Shown here: piece by piece, positions 14,024-18,388 of the stretch
How the letters are laid out: every line of letters starts with the position of its first letter
Numbering within the stretch: position 1 is the stretch's first letter
DNA from: an uncultured bacterium
GTDB lineage: Bacteria > Bacillota > Clostridia > Lachnospirales > Lachnospiraceae
Assembly (NCBI GenBank): GCA_945871045.1
Contig: CAMBUC010000008.1
Span: 1-18,388, forward strand
DNA: 18,388 bases
Reading direction: 5' to 3'
Notes under the pieces: generated by a model
Seen by the model: the letters and a program-made list of their open reading frames with translations, nothing else
The model's database searches: none
Told to the model about the DNA's origin: nothing
Translations under genes and position numbers: made by a program

Positions 14024-14566
14024 ATGGCAAAGTTTGTATGTTCAGTATGTGGTTACGTTTATGAAGGAGATGCAGCTCCGGAGCAGTGTCCTCAGTGTAA
14101 GGCACCTGCAGAGAAGTTCACCGAGCAGAGTGGAGATATGACTTGGGCAGCAGAGCACGTTGTAGGTGTAGCACAGGGCGTTCCTCAGGATATCATTGAT
14201 GATTTAAGAGCAAACTTCAACGGCGAGTGCTCAGAGGTTGGTATGTATCTTGCAATGGCACGTGTTGCTCATCGTGAAGGCTATCCTGAGATCGGATTAT
14301 ACTGGGAGAAGGCTGCTTACGAAGAGGCAGAGCATGCTGCTAAGTTTGCAGAGTTATTAGGAGAGGTTGTTACCGATTCTACAAAGAAGAACCTTGAGAT
14401 GCGTGTAGAGGCTGAGAACGGAGCTACTGCTGGTAAGTTTGATCTTGCTAAGAGAGCAAAGGCATTAAATCTTGACGCAATCCACGATACCGTGCATGAA
14501 ATGGCTAGAGATGAGGCTAGACATGGCAAGGCATTCAAGGGCTTACTGGAGAGATACTTCGGCTAA
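14024..14566 (+). CDS. Reverse rubrerythrin (rubredoxin-diiron peroxidase)
   Basis: A 180-residue NAD(P)H-linked peroxidase (through rubredoxin electron transfer) that reduces hydrogen peroxide and protects anaerobes from oxygen. The domain order is reversed compared with classical rubrerythrin. A rubredoxin domain comes first (C6/C9 in CSVCG, C22/C25 in CPQC), followed by a ferritin-like four-helix diiron domain (about 45-180). The likely iron ligands are in NGECSEVGMYL (about 66-75), EEAEHA (100-105) and EMARDEARH (159-167). ATG 14024 lies 8-9 bases after AAGGATGG; an earlier ATG at 14012 overlaps that site and is rejected. Clostridium acetobutylicum has the same arrangement, repressed by PerR. 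Codon choice looks like that of a strongly expressed gene. Confidence 0.95.
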   Translation: MAKFVCSVCGYVYEGDAAPEQCPQCKAPAEKFTEQSGDMTWAAEHVVGVAQGVPQDIIDDLRANFNGECSEVGMYLAMARVAHREGYPEIGLYWEKAAYEEAEHAAKFAELLGEVVTDSTKKNLEMRVEAENGATAGKFDLAKRAKALNLDAIHDTVHEMARDEARHGKAFKGLLERYFG

Positions 14567-14582
14567 TCGATATAGGACATAA

Positions 14583-14624
14583 GATAAAAAAGGAATGAGT
14601 ATCGTTGCTCATTCCTTTTTTATC
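14583..14624. terminator. Bidirectional terminator, rubrerythrin / 71-residue gene
   Basis: A 17-bp perfect stem (14583-14599 with 14608-14624) and an 8-base loop. A T6 tract sits in the 3' arm on each strand. It separates the convergent rubrerythrin and small hypothetical gene. Confidence 0.93.
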
Positions 14625-14698
14625 GTTTTATCGAGTAGAAAACTTCATCTCCTATACGACAATCGTTTCCGATAAGATGTGCATCATATGGTCAAGAG

Positions 14699-14914
14699 TT
14701 AGGTTTCGTCAAGATCCATGCCACCTAGAGAACTGTACTCGACATAAATACGCGCGAATGTATCATCATCTAGTTTGGTTTCATCCACTGAAAGCAAAAT
14801 ATTTTTCCAATCTTCGTCAGCATGGGAAACATTTGCGTGAATATAGGTAGTCCATTTTGTTAATGCTTCTATCCGTGCGATGGTACCCTTATATTTTTTA
14901 CAGATCGAATGCAT
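14699..14914 (-). CDS. Small uncharacterised protein (71 residues)
   Basis: I do not recognise this protein. It is 71 residues long, soluble by appearance, basic near the N-terminus (CKKYKG) and acidic later on (DETKLDDDTFARIYVEY), with an acidic end (MDLDET). There is no signal peptide, Cys-motif or repeat. What makes it credible is the AAGGAGG ribosome binding site seven bases before ATG 14914, and a shared terminator (14583-14624) downstream that fits the end of its transcript. It diverges from the polysaccharide deacetylase gene, whose promoter overlaps its ribosome binding site region, so the two may interfere with one another's transcription. Confidence 0.65.
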   Translation of the reverse strand: MHSICKKYKGTIARIEALTKWTTYIHANVSHADEDWKNILLSVDETKLDDDTFARIYVEYSSLGGMDLDET

Positions 14915-14925
14915 ATTTTTCCTCC

Positions 14926-14954
14926 TTGAGAACGATCACATAATATTTTATAAT
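14926..14954 (+). promoter_or_regulatory. SigA-type promoter of the polysaccharide deacetylase gene
   Basis: TTGAGA at 14926-14931 and TATAAT at 14949-14954 with a 17-base spacer. A minus-strand TATAAT (14960-14955) for the divergent small gene overlaps this region, so the two promoters are intertwined. Confidence 0.65.
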
Positions 14955-14995
14955 ATTATAACAGAAAAATATAAATTTGAATAGTGGTGGCAGAT

Positions 14996-16069
14996 ATGAA
15001 TATTATACAAAAGAAAATCAGGAAATTGTTCGTAAGTATTTTATTTTCTATGGTTTTTTGCACAGAGATTACGGTTGCTCCCTGCAATGCCGCGGAGGAA
15101 ACAGTGGGGGATGTGATTATTATCACACCGGAAGAAGAACTGCATGAACCGGATGAAAAGCCGATTCAGTTGAAACAGCCGGACGATTTTCAGGCAGAAG
15201 CGGCAAAGAATGGTATCAAACTGCGTTGGAAAGAAACGCAAGATGCACAGCAATACGAAATTTATCGCAAGATCAGTGGTAAAGATGAGAGTTTTTCATT
15301 GATCAAGACAACGAAAAAGTGTACTTACACAGATAAGACAGCGAAATATGGCGTGACTTATGCGTACAAAGTACGTACCATTGCAGTGTTAGGAGAAAAA
15401 ACGAAGAAAAGTCCCTGCAGTCAGATAAAAAGATGTCGTACTTATTTTGTAGACCCGTCAAAACCGATGATCGCGTTGACCTTTGATGACGGGCCAAGTA
15501 TTTATACAGATGGAATTTTGGATGTATTGGAAGCAAATCAATCAAGAGCAACCTTTTTTGTGTTGGGCAATCGAGTAAATTCTTATAAGAAAACCGTGCT
15601 TCGTATCGGGAAATTGGGTTGTGAGATCGGAAATCATTCCTATGACCATGCAATTCTTGGAAATAACTCAGTTTCGAAAATACGCAGTGAGATTTCAAAA
15701 ACAGATAAGAAAATCAAAGCGCTTACAGGCAATACACCGGTACTTTTACGTCCGCCTTATGGCAGTATCGGAAATAATCTTAAAAAAAATGCCGGAAAAC
15801 CGATGATCTTATGGTCCGTTGACACGCTGGACTGGAAATCCCGGAATGCATCAACTGTATATCAGCATGTAATGAGCCATGCAAAGGATGGAGATATCAT
15901 CTTAATGCATGACTTGTATTTTTCAACAAGAGCGGCCGCAAAGCGGATCATTCCGGAACTTAAGAAACGAGGATATCAGTTAGTCACAGTATCGGAACTG
16001 GCATACTATAGAGGTATCGAATGGAAGGCCGGAGAACGTTATGCACAGATGTGGCCGCAGAAACATTGA
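14996..16069 (+). CDS. Secreted fibronectin type III-polysaccharide deacetylase (NodB) protein
   Basis: A 357-residue exported protein. It has a signal peptide (about 1-32, ending PCNAA), a fibronectin type III domain (about 61-145, with IKLRWKETQDAQQYEIYRK and YAYKVRT), then a NodB deacetylase domain (about 153-338). The catalytic set is complete: D164 and D165 (TFDDGP), the metal ligands H214 and H218 (NHSYDH), R252 in RPPYG, WSVDTLDW (273-280) and H305 (ILMHD). Family knowledge points to N- or O-deacetylation of peptidoglycan or another surface glycan; the substrate is not visible. ATG 14996 follows GGTGG at five bases, and a GTG at 14984 is an alternative. The promoter of the SRP RNA begins inside its stop codon. 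Confidence 0.92.
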   Translation: MNIIQKKIRKLFVSILFSMVFCTEITVAPCNAAEETVGDVIIITPEEELHEPDEKPIQLKQPDDFQAEAAKNGIKLRWKETQDAQQYEIYRKISGKDESFSLIKTTKKCTYTDKTAKYGVTYAYKVRTIAVLGEKTKKSPCSQIKRCRTYFVDPSKPMIALTFDDGPSIYTDGILDVLEANQSRATFFVLGNRVNSYKKTVLRIGKLGCEIGNHSYDHAILGNNSVSKIRSEISKTDKKIKALTGNTPVLLRPPYGSIGNNLKKNAGKPMILWSVDTLDWKSRNASTVYQHVMSHAKDGDIILMHDLYFSTRAAAKRIIPELKKRGYQLVTVSELAYYRGIEWKAGERYAQMWPQKH

Positions 16070-16094
16070 CAAAACAAGGATAAGACGTTATAAT
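16066..16094 (+). promoter_or_regulatory. Consensus SigA promoter of the SRP RNA
   Basis: TTGACA (16066-16071) and TATAAT (16089-16094), both perfect, with a 17-base spacer. The -35 box overlaps the TGA stop codon of the deacetylase gene (16067-16069). A strong promoter is expected for an abundant structural RNA. Confidence 0.9.
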
Positions 16095-16100
16095 GAAAAC

Positions 16101-16367
16101 TCCGGGCAGCTGGGGTGTCAGCGGTACCCTGTACCAGCAATCCGCTATAGCTGGAGTGATATTCTGCCCCGGGTCTTTTCATTGTGAAGCAGCCCCCTGT
16201 AAGTGGCGTAGACGTCTGGGTCTCGCGCAATAGGAACCTGCGAACCGTGTCAGGTCAGGAATGGAGCAGCACTAAACAGGATCTCTTATGTGCCGTGAGG
16301 GTGCCTGGGCTGAGTTGGCTGCAGGGGTAACGTTCATGATGTGGATTCAAAGCAGAATGCCCGGTTT
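16101..16367 (+). ncRNA. ffs: Signal recognition particle RNA (large, scRNA type)
   Basis: The RNA scaffold of SRP, which with Ffh targets nascent membrane proteins. The approximate 267-base RNA is of the long Gram-positive form with an Alu domain. The 5' part has CCTGTACC...GCAATCCGCTATAGC, as in Bacillus scRNA. The S domain has the GTCAGGTCAGGAATGGAG hairpin, where Ffh binds, followed by AGCAGCAC. A helix-rich 3' part continues with TGTGCCGTGAGGGTGCCTGGG. The ends close by CCGGGCA (16102-16108) pairing with TGCCCGG (16358-16364). Exact ends are estimated from the promoter and the closing helix. Confidence 0.95.
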
Positions 16368-16382
16368 TAACAATGGAAAATA

Positions 16383-16416
16383 CCTTGATCATCCGACTGG
16401 ACGGTCAGGGTTTTTT
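16383..16416 (+). terminator. Rho-independent terminator after the SRP RNA
   Basis: Eight outer pairs (CCTTGATC at 16383-16390 with GGTCAGGG at 16403-16410), one mismatch, three inner pairs and a 4-base loop. T6 follows at 16411-16416. Confidence 0.88.
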
Positions 16417-16449
16417 GTATTTTGTTTAATATAATGTCGAGGAGAGCAC

Positions 16450-18051
16450 ATGAAAAATATATTAAAAAATAAGTATTATCTTTATATGACGGAGTTTTTT
16501 GCCGGAATGAGCGTGATGGCAGTAGAGTTAGGTGCCAGCAGGCTTTTGGCGCCATATTTTAGTTCTTCCCAGATTGTGTGGACGATCATTATTGGAACCA
16601 TTATGATCGCAATGGCATTGGGAAATATCTGGGGCGGTCGATCCGCCGATAAAAATCCGAACCCGGACAAGCTTTACGCAAGACTTCTTGTAGCGGCAGT
16701 CTGGATCGCGGCGATTCCTTTTGTGGGAAAATATATTATACTGGGGATTTCCGGTGTATTGGTTTTGACCGTCAGCAATTCTTTTCTGGTTTTGGCGGCA
16801 TTTATCGCATGTATGGTCATTTTTGTATATCCGTTGTTTTTACTTGGCACGGTGACTCCTTCTTTGGTAAAGTACACGGTTGATTCTCTGGATGACAGCG
16901 GAAGCATTGTCGGAACACTTGGAGCGTTTAACACCATCGGAAGTATTATCGGAACATTTCTGCCTACATTTGTGACAATTCCTGCTGTAGGAACGGCCGT
17001 TACATTTTTGATCTTTTCCGGTGTACTTCTTGCCCTTGGCCTCATTTATTTTATCAGTAGGAGAAGCGGTAAACGGATCTGTGCTTTGACACTTGTTCTG
17101 TTTTTACTTTGTTCTGTTTTGGGACATTCAGGCAGTTTTGCTTTTTGGGAGAATCACCTTACTTATGAGGGTGAGTCTATCTACAATTATCTTCAGGTAA
17201 AAGAGACAGACAGTCAGGTGATCCTCTCGACAAATGTGCTTTTCGGTGTGCAGTCGGTGAAGATGAAAGAGGACGGTCTGACCGGTATGTATTATGATTA
17301 TGCATTGGCAGCTCCTTTTCTGGCAGGTGTCATGCAAAAAGATGCGATGAGCGATGTGCTGATTCTCGGAATGGGAACCGGCACTTTTGCTACCCAGTGC
17401 CAGAAATATTTTTCCGGTGCTCTGAATATTGAAGGCGTGGAGATCGATCAGAAGATCACAGATCTGGCAGGAACATATTTTGACTTATCGGAGGAAATAC
17501 CGGTAGCGACCTATGATGGAAGAGCATATTTACAGGCGGTGGATAAATCCTATGATGTCATCATGGTAGATGCTTATCAGGATATCACGATTCCCTTTCA
17601 GATGTCTTCAAAGGAATTTTTCTCCGAGGTGAAGGCTCATTTAAAGCCCAATGGAGTGATGGTGGTGAATATGAACATGAAATCTGACGGAGAAGAAAGC
17701 ATGAATGCTTATTTGTCGGATACTATCGCCAGTGTGTTTGATCAGGTTTATACAACGGATGTGGCAAATAATACGAACCGCGAGTTGTTTGCTTCGGATA
17801 ATCCGAAGATGCTTGAGGTAATGGCGGAAGGAGTTGCTTACGAGAGAGATGAAGAACTGGCATCCATGATGAATACAGTATCGGAGGCGATGGTGGCATA
17901 TGAGCCGGGAAATCTCATTCTTACGGATGATAAGGCTCCGGTCGAGGTTTTGGGAATGCGCATGATCGATGAGATTATCCGAGAGGAGATTGGATATTAT
18001 AAAAATATATTTAAAAAAGACGGAATTTCAGGTATTATTCAGGCACTGTGA
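16450..18051 (+). CDS. Membrane protein fused to a spermidine synthase-like methyltransferase-fold domain
   Basis: A 533-residue protein. Residues 1-226 form about seven membrane helices with the MELG/GASRLLAPYF start seen in 'fused MFS/spermidine synthase' proteins. Residues about 230-530 form a spermidine synthase-like Rossmann domain, with a nucleotide-binding loop ILGMGTGTF (305-313), an acidic VEID (330-333) that would bind the ribose, DGRAYL (356-361) and VDAYQD (373-378). In true spermidine synthase the catalytic Asp sits in this last region; here D374 or D378 could play it. Whether these proteins make polyamines is unclear, and no speA, speB or speD gene is nearby. ATG 16450 is preceded by GAGGAG. 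Its stop codon is inside the loop of the terminator. Confidence 0.87.
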   Translation: MKNILKNKYYLYMTEFFAGMSVMAVELGASRLLAPYFSSSQIVWTIIIGTIMIAMALGNIWGGRSADKNPNPDKLYARLLVAAVWIAAIPFVGKYIILGISGVLVLTVSNSFLVLAAFIACMVIFVYPLFLLGTVTPSLVKYTVDSLDDSGSIVGTLGAFNTIGSIIGTFLPTFVTIPAVGTAVTFLIFSGVLLALGLIYFISRRSGKRICALTLVLFLLCSVLGHSGSFAFWENHLTYEGESIYNYLQVKETDSQVILSTNVLFGVQSVKMKEDGLTGMYYDYALAAPFLAGVMQKDAMSDVLILGMGTGTFATQCQKYFSGALNIEGVEIDQKITDLAGTYFDLSEEIPVATYDGRAYLQAVDKSYDVIMVDAYQDITIPFQMSSKEFFSEVKAHLKPNGVMVVNMNMKSDGEESMNAYLSDTIASVFDQVYTTDVANNTNRELFASDNPKMLEVMAEGVAYERDEELASMMNTVSEAMVAYEPGNLILTDDKAPVEVLGMRMIDEIIREEIGYYKNIFKKDGISGIIQAL

Positions 18052-18071
18052 AAACAGTGCCTAATTTTTTT
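18041..18071 (+). terminator. Rho-independent terminator overlapping the end of the spermidine synthase-like gene
   Basis: A 9-bp perfect stem (AGGCACTGT at 18041-18049, ACAGTGCCT at 18054-18062) with a GAAA tetraloop, then AA and a T7 tract. The stop codon TGA (18049-18051) sits at the top of the stem and in the loop. Confidence 0.9.
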
Positions 18072-18072
18072 A

Positions 18073-18101
18073 TTGAGCATAAAAATGAAATCGTATATAA
18101 T
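18073..18101 (+). promoter_or_regulatory. SigA-type promoter of the phosphofructokinase gene
   Basis: TTGAGC (18073-18078) and TATAAT (18096-18101) with a 17-base spacer, two bases after the upstream terminator. A leader of some 60 bases follows. Confidence 0.75.
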
Positions 18102-18167
18102 AAGCATAGGAATGTAAACGGGAGAAAAAGGAAAAACTAAAAATAATTCACGAAAGGAAGGATCGAA

Positions 18168-18388
18168 ATGAAAAGAATTGGTTTATTGACAAGTGGCGGT
18201 GATTGCCAGGCGCTGAATGCAGCAATGCGTGGTGTAGTAAAAGGACTTAGCGAGAACGAGAAGGAGTTGGAGGTTTACGGTTTCCTAAATGGTTATAAGG
18301 GATTGATCTATGGAAATTACAAATTATTAACTTCTTCAGATTTTTCCGGTATTCTGACAAAGGGAGGAACCATTCTTGGATCATCTCG
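18168..18388 (+). CDS. pfkA: 6-phosphofructokinase (5' part; continues beyond window)
   Basis: The first 73 complete codons of a phosphofructokinase, which phosphorylates fructose 6-phosphate in glycolysis. MKRIGLLTSGGDCQALNAAMRG matches the glycine-rich nucleotide-binding start of the family, with GGDCQALN in place of the GGDAPGMN of the classical Bacillus enzyme. GTILGSS near the end corresponds to the GGTxLGTSR loop. ATG 18168 is preceded by AAAGGAAGG. Whether ATP or pyrophosphate is the donor is decided by a residue (GGDG or GGDD) outside the window. The Cys variant is one I associate with the Lachnospiraceae type and does not itself settle the donor. Confidence 0.9.
   Translation, partial: MKRIGLLTSGGDCQALNAAMRGVVKGLSENEKELEVYGFLNGYKGLIYGNYKLLTSSDFSGILTKGGTILGSS

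Noticed and set aside
14605..14850. Plus-strand 81-codon frame after rubrerythrin
   Set aside because: It is antisense to the 71-residue gene, which has the strong ribosome binding site; this one has none.
1..18388. Insertion sequence, prophage, toxin-antitoxin or CRISPR array
   Set aside because: No transposase, integrase, terminal inverted repeats, direct-repeat series or phage-type genes were found on reading both strands.

Overview
The window reads as chromosomal DNA of a spore-forming, low-to-mid G+C Firmicute, most likely a gut-type Lachnospiraceae (Clostridia). This rests on the tyrosine T-box leader, the large Gram-positive SRP RNA (scRNA type), two sporulation genes (spoIID and spoIIQ types), a PerR plus reverse-rubrerythrin pair, and strong AGGAGG-type ribosome binding sites. 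I see no mobile element, CRISPR array, phage gene or long repeat, so this is mostly ordinary core genome with a few accessory genes.

Layout. 1-524: 3' end of a DUF445-type membrane protein. 527-690: promoter, tRNA-Cys(GCA) and terminator. 795-2370 (minus): tyrS preceded by a complete T-box leader with a UAC (Tyr) specifier. 2442-6783 (plus): a housekeeping run of zinc-ribbon protein, metG, tatD and rsmA, closed by a terminator; rnmV, which often sits between tatD and rsmA in Firmicutes, is absent. 6826-8720 (plus): spoIID-like gene, then spoIIQ-like gene with an inactive LytM/M23 domain and a possible SigF promoter. 8932-9226: small GIY-YIG protein, possibly coupled to an 11-codon leader ORF. 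9245-11779 (minus): tadA, then a 662-residue protein that joins an ECF-type sigma factor to a membrane segment and a large outer-face domain. 11970-13362: GNAT acetyltransferase and, convergent and overlapping by 20 bp, a Lachnospiraceae-type protein of unknown function. 13438-14624 (plus): perR and reverse rubrerythrin, each with a near-palindromic PerR-type operator at its promoter. 14699-14914 (minus): an orphan 71-residue protein. 14996-16069: secreted Fn3-NodB polysaccharide deacetylase. 16101-16416: SRP RNA. 16450-18071: membrane protein fused to a spermidine-synthase-like domain. 18168-end: 5' part of a phosphofructokinase gene.

How they work together. The translation genes (tRNA-Cys, tyrS, metG, rsmA, tadA, SRP RNA) are mostly transcribed separately, with clear promoters and terminators between several of them. 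perR and the reverse rubrerythrin form a small peroxide-response unit. SpoIID and SpoIIQ belong to engulfment and the mother cell-forespore junction. The item most worth a second look is the single-chain membrane-tethered ECF sigma factor, which has no adjacent anti-sigma gene and could carry signals across the membrane in one polypeptide.
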